Shown here in pieces: positions 55,807 to 64,000 of a stretch of 64,000 bases of DNA. The position numbers and the translations under genes are program-made. Below the pieces are notes generated by a model. It made no database searches, had not been told where the DNA came from, and saw only the letters and a program-made list of their open reading frames with translations. Source of the stretch: Madurella fahalii (Eukaryota; Ascomycota; Sordariomycetes; Sordariales); assembly GCA_029876055.1 (NCBI GenBank), contig CM056876.1, positions 372,001 to 436,000 of the forward strand, given 5' to 3'. How positions within the stretch are numbered: position 1 is the first letter of the stretch; each line of letters begins with the position of its first letter.

Positions 55807-56931
55807 TTACCAGAAGAAGAACTTGGCACTCCGGCGCACAACCTTGCCATTGACGCAAGTCGTGCCGGCTGCCACAGGCTGCGGGATTGCGAAGCCGTTG
55901 GCGCAAATACCGAAAGAAGTCTCGCTGAAGCAGGTGACAGACCCGTCCGGCGAGCAGGGTTGGGCGTCACCGGATGAGCCCGAGCCCGAGCCGGCTCCAC
56001 CGGTAGGGGCAGGCACGGGAGTGCTGGTCATAGTCACAAACCCGGACGTCTCAGCCGGTGGTGCGGGACAATCCAAGTCAGGCGGGGCCGAGGACGTCGC
56101 GTCAGGTGGGGTGACGATAACGGTCTCGGACGGCGGGACAACAGGGCCAGAACCGCCACCGCCACCACCGCCGCTGCCGTCGCCCTCAAACGTCGGCACA
56201 CCGGCGGCCTTCTCGCAGCTCCCCTCGCTACCCGCGGTAGGCTGCTCCAGCACCTGCCCAAACCTGCCAGGGTTCGGGATGTTCAACACGCCGTTGCCCG
56301 TGGTGCACTCCCCGGGCACGTTGGCCAGGAAGAGGACCGGCAAGTCGTCGAAAAACGCCGTGTCGTCCGAGCCGCCCGTGATGGTCACGGGGGCGCAGTT
56401 CATGTACACCTCCCTGTTGCCGATCTTGTTGAACCACGTCCAAGCGAACGTGGCATTCCCGTTGGGCAGGTCCTTGGGGATGGGGATGTCGAACTGCCGG
56501 ATGCACTCGGTCCCGGAGTCGTTGCCGCAGTGGGTCGCGTCCGCGCGGCCGTCCCGGTCGCTGCCCGTCACCGGCAGGTTCCCCTCCGCCGAGACGGGAC
56601 ACCCGCCAATGATGGTGTAGATGGTCTTCCACTTGGATTTGTCCGCCGGGGGCGGGTTCTCGTAGGTCAGGCTGAACTGGCAGGAGCCGCCGCCGTGCTG
56701 GGCCCCGCCGGTGAAGTTGACGAGTTGCGAGGCGCCCGCGGTGATGGAGGTCACAGCGACAGTGTCGAAGACGCCTTGGCAGGGGAATGGAAAGGAGGGA
56801 CCGAGAGGATCGACTTGAAGGAGTTTAGCCGTGTCCTGGAGGTTATAGGGTGTCGGGGTGTTCATGATCATGTGGCCGTTGACAGTGCCTAATAGGAAGG
56901 CTATGGCCGCGGCCACGGATGGGATGGCCAT
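55807..56931 (-). CDS. AA11 lytic polysaccharide monooxygenase with C-terminal X278-like domain
   Basis: Secreted copper enzyme that oxidatively cleaves chitin. Single exon, 374 aa. The signal peptide ends at Gly19, leaving His20 (HMIMNTPTPYN) as the mature N-terminus, the first ligand of the copper histidine brace. The second His is His79 in AQHGGGSCQFSL and the axial Tyr is Tyr176 in GNREVYMNCAP. Also AA11-like are SKWKTIYTIIGGCP, AWTWFNKIGNREVYMNC and the Cys arrangement. After a Gly/Ser/Pro linker with a (G)n run (about residues 255-325) comes a Cys-rich terminal module, CSPDGSVTCFSETSFGICANG, which fits the X278 module found behind many AA11 domains and thought to bind chitin. Neighbours are unrelated. 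Confidence 0.9.
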   Translation of the reverse strand: MAIPSVAAAIAFLLGTVNGHMIMNTPTPYNLQDTAKLLQVDPLGPSFPFPCQGVFDTVAVTSITAGASQLVNFTGGAQHGGGSCQFSLTYENPPPADKSKWKTIYTIIGGCPVSAEGNLPVTGSDRDGRADATHCGNDSGTECIRQFDIPIPKDLPNGNATFAWTWFNKIGNREVYMNCAPVTITGGSDDTAFFDDLPVLFLANVPGECTTGNGVLNIPNPGRFGQVLEQPTAGSEGSCEKAAGVPTFEGDGSGGGGGGGSGPVVPPSETVIVTPPDATSSAPPDLDCPAPPAETSGFVTMTSTPVPAPTGGAGSGSGSSGDAQPCSPDGSVTCFSETSFGICANGFAIPQPVAAGTTCVNGKVVRRSAKFFFW

Positions 56932-57729
56932 GGTGTTGAATGTGTTTTAGGTGATCGTAGAGTTATGAATGAATGTGTTCTCGATGCCAGGTCAAGTCAG
57001 AGTATAATTATGATCCTGTTCTTGATAAAAGTGTTCGTCGTAAGAAATGGCAAATGGGTCTTGGGAGAGATATCGACGTCGAGAAACCTGGTTCATATAT
57101 TCTGCCTCAGACAGGCGGAAGTGAATTACTTGTTATATAGGTTGAACAATGGAATAACACAACGCCAGTATCGGCGGCGGCAGATAAAGAAAATACCGTC
57201 GCCGCCTTCCTTGTTCTCGAACAATAAGCCGGCAGGATTGACTGACGGGACCCGTTGTAGCCCCAATGGCCAATGTTAGACAAAAAGTATTTCATTTCAG
57301 TATTCCACAAACCTTGAGCTTTGAAACAGGATCAAAAGCGTTCGTAATGGATCATAACATCACAGTTGCCAAACTTCCACTGGGCCAACCGATTGCTGGA
57401 TTGCGTGGGCAGACTTGTGTGGTCCAACGTACGTTAGGCCATTATTCAGAAACATACAATGTAAGGGGTCACAACAGACCGTGTTGGTCTATCAAAAGTG
57501 AAAACGTGAAAAAATGTCTGGGGCTGAAGACGGATTCGAAACAAGGCACCTGAGGTGTTCTGTACTCATCACACGTTATTAGGAAATCAGGCCGACTGTG
57601 CAGGAAGTGAATGTGGTGCATTAGGTCTAATAAAGAGCCCCTTTTTACTGCAATAGCAAAGGAAGGCGGTAGCTAAATACATTACAAAGAAAAGGCGCCA
57701 TATTCCAGTATATCGCTGGTAACTCTAAC
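56932..57729. other. Intergenic
   Basis: Upstream of the AA11 gene. The ORF at 57266-57553 has no recognisable features and is not called. Confidence 0.45.
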
Positions 57730-58331
57730 TTATTGACCTTCGATGCGTCTTGTTTCGACGGTTCCCTGGGGTCGATCGAGCTTTTCTGACACTCCAGATT
57801 GTTGCTGAACCAAAGAAGTTTGAGACTTCTTGACATAATCCCAGGATGCCATGCAAAGAAACACAGCCGTGATCAACATCCAGATACCGCCCAGCACAGA
57901 CAAGATGGAGGCATACCTGATGAAAAAGCGACAAAGAGGGCCTACCAACTCTATACATAACAGAAAACCACAACTAATGGGATCACGGCCCATACGATTA
58001 TCAATGTGCCCATAACCGGTCCTGCGCGATCGGATTCCATCTTGATACCTGCATCGGATTTCACCTTGGTACCTGCATCGGATCCCACCTTGGTACCTGC
58101 ATCGGATTCCATCTTGACACATGCATTGGATTCCATCTTGACACATGCATTGGATTCCATCTTGATACCTGCATCGGATTCCATATTGATGCCTGATATT
58201 TTTCTTGGGCAAGAATTGCGGGGTTTCCTGATCTCAAGGATTTCAAGGTTGGGTTGTGAGTGAGTTGGAGGCAAAATCACGGTAATAAAGCCGCATGATG
58301 CAGTAGGAGCCGGAGCAAGTTGTTCCTTCAA
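57730..58331 (-). CDS. Small repeat-containing membrane protein (model uncertain)
   Basis: Not recognised. Two overlapping minus-strand frames look coding. One starts at 58331 (MKEQLAPAP), passes through six 8-residue repeats (MESDAGIK-type) and ends with a hydrophobic helix, VMGTLIIVWAVIPLVVVFC. The other, 57730-58212, translates the same repeats differently and continues into YASILSVLGGIWMLITAVFL and a polar tail. A short intron near 57905-57950 probably joins the first frame to the second, but no donor/acceptor pair keeps the phase cleanly, so either one frame is the gene or it is slightly damaged. If joined: a Ser/Asp-rich repeat followed by two membrane helices. Confidence 0.35.
58030..58188. 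repeat. 24-bp minisatellite
   Basis: About six and a half copies of a 24-bp unit, on the plus strand of type CTTGATACCTGCATCGGATT plus CCAT, with single-base variants (ACACATGCATTG, GGTACC). The unit is a multiple of three, keeping an 8-residue period in each frame. Confidence 0.8.
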
Positions 58332-58949
58332 ACACCTTGGGATCTATTTAAATAGGAATGAGAAGCATACCGTCGATTCAATGTGACCAATGGTTGGTCG
58401 GAACAGTCCTGAAAGAGGCTCCTAATTTGTTCAGTAGAGCCACATAAAGGCCATTGTCTAAGGTAAGATAGTCGGTCTGTTTGTGATGGGCTTGTAGAGC
58501 GGTTTCATCGTTTACAGTAAAATTCTTTGACGATGCGGCAAGGCATGAGGGGCGGGGTGGTCAGATGTGGCCTAAGCGAAAATACACGGCAGTCAAGTAC
58601 GGGTACGTTAAGGCCCCAGGGGTGAGGCGGTTTTGCCAGTCCCGTCTCAACCTCAACCGAGATGCCAATACAAGCGAATCTTGCCAACTGGCCACAGCTG
58701 AACACCCCACGCCAAGCGGGTTCAAGGCAACGCGTTGCAGCATCCAAAGTCCAAGCTGCAACAAGGCTTCGGCTCCCCCACTTCACCTGTACAAGCAGCC
58801 GCAATCTCGACTTGGAGCACTTGCATCTCTTCTCACTTGCACGCGCGCGCCCGGTGCGTATATATTACTAGAGGGCATTGTTCCATCGCCGCATATCCAT
58901 ACTTGCCATTAGTATCCACCATACGCTCCTGGCTACGCACCCCGCAACC
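58332..58949. other. Intergenic/5' region of the RGG protein gene
   Basis: No gene. Contains the likely promoter of the gene starting at 58950. The ORF could be extended to 58878, but the Met at 58950 gives a more typical acidic start. Confidence 0.45.
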
Positions 58950-60293
58950 ATGGATCACGACCAGTTTGGCGGCCGTACCGATGATGACCTCTTTTCCGAT
59001 GACATCGAGCCCGTGGACGAGCTCTCTAGTCTCCCCACAGCGGCAGAGCCACTAAGCGAAGACGCGCTATCGCAACCAGAACCAGCACCTCCGGCTCCGG
59101 TGCAACAACCAGAGCCCGCCGCTGCCCCGCCACCTCAAGCTCCCAGGTCGTCGTTGGCACAATCACGGCACGCCCCACGACAGCAGGACAAGCCGCGGCA
59201 CCCGCCAAACAACAAGCCACCGCAGAAACCTCCCAACACCATCACCGACACGCCGCCGACCCAAGAACCCCCCGCCTCAACCGCCTCCTCAAGGACGTCT
59301 ACCCCGGCCGTTCCCACCGGCCCGAGCGCAAATAGTACTAGCAGCAGCAGCAACAACAACAGCAACAACAGCAACAACAATAACAAACCCCCCAGTAACG
59401 CGCCGCGCGAGCCGTCGTCCAAGAACACGGCCTCGGCCGTCTCGGCGGCGCGGCTCAACTCGGGCGCCAACCCGCGCACCAAGCTGACCGAGGAGGAGCT
59501 GGCGGCGCGCATGGAGAAGATGCGGCTGCTGGCGGCGGAGAAGACGCGGCGGTTCGAGGAGGCGCAGCGCGACGAGACGGAGCACGCGGCGGCGTACGCG
59601 CGGGGGATGGAGGAGGCGCGGCGGCGGCGGGCCGAGGACGCGGCGCGCCGCCGCGTGGCCGAGGAGGAGCGCCGCCGGCTCGAGGAGGAGCGCGCCCGCA
59701 ACCGCGAGCGCAAGCTCGCCGCCATGGGCATCAAGGAGGACGGGTGGGACCAGGGCAAGGAGGTGGCGCGCGACAATAGGGGCCTGGCTGCTTTCCGGGG
59801 CGCCTTCGGCGGCGTCAGGGGCAACAGGTCCGGCCAGGGCCAGGGCCAGGGCCAGGGTCAGGGCCTCGGGTTGGGCGGCAGCCGGTTTGCTTCTTCTTCT
59901 CCTGACGGCGCGGAAGAGTATAACGGATTTGTGGGAAGGGGGCGGGGCGGCCGTGGGCGCGGTGGGAAGAGCGCACGGGGAGGAAGGGGTGGGCGCGGGC
60001 TTTACGAGTATGAAGAGCGTGACGGCGGCCGAGACTGGGATCGGGGACGGGATGCCGTGGCAGCGCAAGAGATGCGGACAGGCGGGCCCGGCCAGCTTGC
60101 TCCGAAGAAGACGGATTTGAAGGCTGAGGACTTTCCCGCGCTACCGTCATTCGCGGCGGCGCCCCCAAAGAAACTCGACACCGCGTGGGGCGCGAAATCC
60201 AACAATCCTATGGCGGATATCCCGCTCTCACCACCAGTGGGCAAGTGGGACGAGGAGGTGGCTGCCATGGACGACAAGACGAACATGTCGTAG
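58950..60293 (+). CDS. RGG-rich, coiled-coil protein (putative RNA-binding)
   Basis: Single exon, 447 aa. Order: acidic N-terminus (MDHDQFGGRTDDDLFSDDIE), a Pro/Gln/Ser low-complexity part with an Asn/Ser run near residues 131-146, a long charged helix (LTEEELAARMEKMRLLAAEK onward, about 179-270, rich in Arg/Glu/Ala), GIKEDGWDQGKEVARDNRG, a GQ repeat, an RGG/RG box (GRGRGGRGRGGKSARGGRGG) and a C-terminal LKAEDFPALPSF motif. RGG boxes bind RNA and are arginine-methylated; DFPALP is a short motif seen at the C-end of some translation and mRNA-binding proteins (for example the Stm1/SERBP1 type). Likely cytoplasmic mRNA-ribosome associated, but the family is not firmly identified. Extreme codon-position GC explains the long antisense ORFs. 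Confidence 0.7.
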   Translation: MDHDQFGGRTDDDLFSDDIEPVDELSSLPTAAEPLSEDALSQPEPAPPAPVQQPEPAAAPPPQAPRSSLAQSRHAPRQQDKPRHPPNNKPPQKPPNTITDTPPTQEPPASTASSRTSTPAVPTGPSANSTSSSSNNNSNNSNNNNKPPSNAPREPSSKNTASAVSAARLNSGANPRTKLTEEELAARMEKMRLLAAEKTRRFEEAQRDETEHAAAYARGMEEARRRRAEDAARRRVAEEERRRLEEERARNRERKLAAMGIKEDGWDQGKEVARDNRGLAAFRGAFGGVRGNRSGQGQGQGQGQGLGLGGSRFASSSPDGAEEYNGFVGRGRGGRGRGGKSARGGRGGRGLYEYEERDGGRDWDRGRDAVAAQEMRTGGPGQLAPKKTDLKAEDFPALPSFAAAPPKKLDTAWGAKSNNPMADIPLSPPVGKWDEEVAAMDDKTNMS

Positions 60294-60905
60294 GAGGCTG
60301 GCGTTCGTTCTAGCCGCGGGCTGGCAAGCTTGCCCCCGCTCCCGCCGCCCTTGGGTTCGTAGGACAAAGAAGTGGCTGCCTCGCAGGACAAAAAATGCCG
60401 ACAAATGTGATCTCACTGGGAATATGCCCGTCTAGGCCGGAGGACACATGGAAGATGGGTGTTATAACGATTATACAGCCTCGCACATGGATGCGAGGCC
60501 AGCATTGCTAATGAAAAGGAAATGGGCAAAAGTCACTAAAAAAGAAAATAATAGGATCGGGATATTGATGAGCAGAAAAACGCGGAGGGTATCCGCAGCG
60601 TTGGGTATCATATAGGTCAGTAACTTCTATCGCCAATGAGCGGTCAGCGCATAACTTGGACTATTGGTTTGATGATTTATTTTCGCTTGACTGTGCTGTG
60701 CTGCGCAAGGATACATTCACTGCTAATGTACACCGCAACTTGTCCCGAACCATGATGTAAACCATTTTCCTACCGTAAACAAAAACGCCCAACGCCCAGC
60801 CGATGCAAAGTCTGACATGGATATAAACATTACGGGGGCCGTCAACCACTTGCCGCTGCGGCTTTCTGGCTGGATCCAAACCACCACTCGCCAACCGTAC
60901 CAACC
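60294..60905. other. Convergent intergenic region
   Basis: 3' flanks of the RGG and Luc7 genes. No gene seen. Confidence 0.5.
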
Positions 60906-61825
60906 CTACCAACCCCGTCTCGGCCCGCGTCCACGGTAGCCTCCCCCGCTCCTCGGCCCTCTGGGACCCTTACCCCAACCGCCGTCGCCATAGCCGCTGC
61001 CGGGCCCCGTCGGCACACCGCCCATCTCCTCGTCCCCCCCGCTCATCTGCATGGGGGGCCGCTGGCGCCCGCGCATCTCCTTAGGGAACGCGTCGTAGGC
61101 CTTGCGCATCTGGGCGAAGCCCAAGTGCATCTTGCCGAAGAAGTGGTCGGCCAGCCGACGGTCGTTATCTAGTCTGCTGAGGTAGGCGCCGCACACGTCG
61201 CAGACCTGCAGCTTCTGGTGGCCCGAGGGGCCCGACGTCTCGGACAGCGCCTTGAGCTCCTTCTCGCGCTCCGCCTTGGCCGCCTGCGCGTGGCGCACCT
61301 TGTAGTACTCGTCGTACGCCCGGCCGACCTCGCCCATCTCGCCCAGGATCTCCACCTCGAGCAGCCCGTTGGCGATGGTGGTGCCCAGGTCTGAGATGGC
61401 CTTGAGGAGCGTGTTGGTCTGCCGGACCTCGTCGGGCGTCTTTTCGAGGCGGCGCTGGAGCGTGTCGATGTTGCGGTTGCACGCGTCGATGCGGTTCTGC
61501 AGGTCCCGCATGTAGTCGTACTCGAACCCGTACTTTTTCTTCTCGCTCTCCGAGAGGCCCTCGTACTCGGCCTTGAGCGCCTCCGAGTGCACGCGCGGGC
61601 AGGCCCCCAGGTCGGCTTTGGTATTGGTGAAGAGGTCGTGCGGGCAGGTACCGACGAGGTAGGATCGGCAGACTTTGGGGTCGGTGATGGGCAACTGCGC
61701 ACTGCGCGAGGCCATGCCGCCACCCATGAGCTGCTCTGTGAAATTGACGTCAGTTGATGAGGAGGACTGGGTTGGATTAGGGCCGTGGTAAACCTACCTA
61801 GCAGCTTCCTTTGCTCGGCTGCCAT
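60906..61825 (-). CDS. luc7: Luc7-like U1 snRNP-associated splicing factor
   Basis: Nuclear protein that helps U1 snRNP select 5' splice sites. Exons 61825-61798 and 61735-60906 (285 aa); the intron (61736-61797, GTAGGT...CACAG) joins MAAEQRKLL to EQLMGGGMASR, the standard Luc7 N-terminus. The first zinc finger (CCCH) is around residues 35-65 (CRSYLVGTCPHDLF, then GACPRVHSE). The helical middle includes DLQNRIDACNRNIDTLQRRL. The second finger (C2H2) is CDVCGAYLSRLDNDRRLADH plus FFGKMHLG. The C-terminus is Gly/Arg-rich (GGYRGRGPRRGW), as in RS/RGG tails of orthologues. Complete and intact; a core gene. Divergent from Gpi16, with about 380 bp between. Confidence 0.95.
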
Positions 61826-62206
61826 GATGAACTTTATGTAACCTGATGCGGTCTGGGCGTGGTCGCGATAGTGATGCGCTGAGCGTCAAGGGGAAGTCAG
61901 CCGGGCGAAGGCGAAATGGAAAAGATGCTTCAAAGTGGAAATTTCGATGCTTGGAGAATCGCAAGTCGATCAGCCGCGCTGCAAGGCTGCCAGCGGCGCT
62001 GGGGAAATGTGGGGTCCTTCTTCTTGTCGCGCCGAAGCACTGCAAGCGACCCCTGACGCTGATCCCTGCTCGCTCAAACCCGCTGTCCTCTTTTCGACGT
62101 TTCGCCGTGCTGCGGCCGCCAAAGCCACAACTTCGTGCCTGGCCTTGAACATTCTTTCCACTCGCGGTTGTGTGCGCCAATGGCCAGACCGCGGTGATAG
62201 AGAAAG
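61826..62206. other. Divergent promoter region, Luc7/Gpi16
   Basis: About 380 bp between two divergent housekeeping genes; likely shared promoter. No further feature recognised. Confidence 0.5.
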
Positions 62207-64000
62207 ATGCGTCAACTCTTTTCCTTCTTTTTCCTTTCGTTACTTTCCTTATGTGCACTTTCTCCGTCTGCAGCAAACGCCTCGGCCGACTACCATGAGC
62301 AGCTCGTGCTACGGCCGCTGCCCCAGTCGGCACTCTTAGCCAGCTTCAACTTCCGTTCCAACACGACCGTCTCGGAATTCGAGGCGCGCAACTTCCGCTT
62401 CTTTCCCCGATCGCTTGGTCAGATCCTGCAACATGCCGGCACGCGCGAGCTGCATCTGAGGTTCAGTCTGGGACGATGGGACGCCGAGAGCTGGGGCGCT
62501 AGGCCGTGGGACGGCGCGCGCGAGGGCGGGACCGGCGTCGAGCTGTGGGCGTGGCTCGAGGCCGACACAGACGAAGAGTGAGGATGCCTCAGGGTCGTCT
62601 TCCACCTCGGATTACCCCTTGCTGACTGCTCCGACGACAGAGCCGACCACAAATGGCTGACGCTCACAAACGCCCTGTCCGGCCTGTTTTGCGCTTCCCT
62701 AAACTTTATCGATGGCACCCGGACGACGAGGCCGGTCATGTCGTTCCAGCCCGAAGGCGACCATCCAAACTCGACTGTCACGAATATGCATTTGCTATAT
62801 GGTGTGCTACCGCACGAGGTCGTCTGCACGGAGAACCTCACCCCCTTCTTGAAGCTTCTGCCGTGCAAGGGAAAGGCGGGGATCGCGACCCTGCTGGATG
62901 GACACAAGCTGTTCGATGCGTCGTGGCAGAGCATGGCCATTGATATCCGGCCCATCTGCCCCCCCGATGGGGAGTGTGTCTTGCAGATCGAGCAGACGAT
63001 TGACATGGTGCTGGACATTGAAAGGTCAAAGAGGCCGAGGGGTATGGTCCTTCCCCCGTTCCCTCTTTCTGTCCTGTATGCTCACAACGGCTTTAGACAA
63101 CCCCATTCCCAGGCCTCCGCCAGGTCACGAACTGCCATGCAACACCTCCAAGCCATATCACTCGCACGACACTTGCTTCCCAGCGAATTACGGCGCCAAC
63201 CAGGACTGGTCTCTCTCTCAAATTTTTGGCAAGACCATCAAGGGCACTTGCCCACTGACAGACCCCGCTGTCCCGCCAGTCTGTCTCCAAGTTCCTGACT
63301 CCCGCAGCGTATACATCTCCGACGGGGTTCTGGAGAAGAAGAACCTTGACCGCGTTTCCCGCTGCTTCGAACTCCCCCCCTCGGCCGACTTTGAAATGGT
63401 GCTTCCTCACCCCGACAACGAAGACCACGCCGGCACCCTCAAACCCGACACCCCGCTCCTCTACGCCGAGCGCAGTTTCACAGGCCACGGTCAAGAGCGC
63501 GGCGGCGTGCAGACCATCCTGCGCAACCCCAGCCCCGACACAGAAGTCGATTTCGTCTACATGGAATCCCTGCCCTGGTTCATGCGCATCTACCTGCACA
63601 CCATGGAAGCCCGCATCGCCGGCTCCAAACACGCCGACCCGTCCCTCGTCCAGCAGGTCTACTACCGCCCGGCCCTCGACCGGGCACGGGGCACCCAGCT
63701 CGAAGTGCGCATGCGCGTCCCGCCGGAGTCGACCGTCTTCCTGACGTACGACTTTGAGAAGTCCATCCTGCGGTACACCGAGTACCCCCCCGACGCGAAC
63801 CGCGGGTTTGACGTCGCCGCCGCCGTCATCACCATCCTGGACGCCCAGAACGAGGCCGTCTATAACCTGCGCACCACCTCGCTCTTGTGCAGCCTGCCCA
63901 CGCCCGACTTCAGCATGCCGTACAATGTGATCATCTTCACGTCGACGGCCATCGCCCTGGCGTTTGGGGGGATGTTTAATATCATTGTGAGGAGGTTCGT
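62207..64000 (+). CDS. gpi16: GPI transamidase subunit Gpi16/PIG-T (3' end outside window)
   Basis: ER-membrane subunit of the GPI transamidase complex, which attaches GPI anchors; Gpi16 is disulfide-linked to the catalytic Gpi8 in yeast. Exons 62207-62577, 62641-63041 and 63097 onward; introns 62578-62640 (GTGAGG) and 63042-63096 (GTATGG). Signal peptide about residues 1-24. Family blocks: YHEQLVLRPLPQSALLASF, FRFFPRSLGQILQ, ELHLRFSLGRWD, LFCASLNFIDGTRTTRPVMS, YGVLPHEVVCTENLTPFLKL, NYGANQDWSLSQIFGK, VDFVYMESLPWFMRIYLHT, STVFLTYDFEKSILRYTEYP and PYNVIIFTSTAIALAFGGMF, the C-terminal membrane helix. The frame is still open at base 64000, shortly before the expected cytoplasmic end. Confidence 0.95.

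Noticed and set aside
55790..56620. 276-codon plus-strand ORF
   Set aside because: Antisense to the AA11 gene.
57266..57553. 95-codon plus-strand ORF
   Set aside because: No domain, no neighbours in support, ordinary chance length in this region.
58030..58188. CRISPR-like regular repeats
   Set aside because: 24-bp units are contiguous with no unique spacers; a minisatellite.
59135..60068. Minus-strand ORFs of 229 and 259 codons
   Set aside because: Antisense shadows of the RGG protein gene with highly biased composition.

Overview
The window is nuclear DNA of a filamentous ascomycete (Pezizomycotina, most likely Sordariomycetes). Genes carry short GT-AG introns of about 50-100 bp, and typical fungal families are present: Clr5, F-box, CorA-like, NmrA, GH115, an AA11 LPMO, and a SesB/NB-ARC/TPR NLR. 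The transposable elements are a Fot1/Pogo DNA transposon, Tad-like LINE fragments and LTR relics. Nonsense changes in the transposon fit C-to-T/G-to-A (RIP-type) mutation. All exon models were read by eye from splice signals, frame and family resemblance; no database search was possible.

Layout. 0.8-4.5 kb: a D-amino-acid oxidase, tRNA-Ala(CGC) and a GFO/IDH/MocA oxidoreductase with an odd splice donor. 4.7-8.5 kb: an LTR relic and a decayed reductive copper-uptake locus (two Ctr-type copper transporter pseudogenes head to head plus the N-terminus of a ferric/cupric reductase). 9-10.7 kb: a GT1 glycosyltransferase. 11.4-11.6 kb: a second LTR copy, inverted. 12.2-13.9 kb: an F-box protein. 15-19 kb: a 1220-residue NLR-like receptor ending in near-identical 126-bp TPR repeats. 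19.3-21.2 kb: a Fot1-like transposon inserted in the last codons of a GNAT acetyltransferase gene, whose reading frame now ends inside the transposon. 22.6-30 kb: a GST-like enzyme, a P450 pseudogene, an unrecognised membrane protein and a Clr5-domain protein. 30-33.4 kb: mostly degenerate DNA with a second P450 relic.

33.5-64 kb is gene-rich: a secreted SH3b plus lysozyme-fold-like protein of bacterial type, a CorA-like membrane protein, an MFS sugar transporter, a short Rei1-like zinc-finger protein, an NmrA-like protein, a GH115 alpha-glucuronidase, a secreted TAP-like alpha/beta hydrolase, a LINE fragment, an AA11 LPMO, a repeat-containing small membrane protein, an RGG-rich protein, the splicing factor Luc7, and the GPI-transamidase subunit Gpi16/PIG-T, which runs off the right edge.

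The genes from Luc7 to Gpi16 look like conserved core genome; the stretch from 4.5 to 33 kb looks like an accessory, transposon-eroded compartment. Functional threads are plant/fungal polysaccharide use (GH115, AA11, sugar permease), non-self recognition (NLR, possibly the secreted lysozyme-like protein) and lost metal uptake (Ctr/Ctr/Fre).
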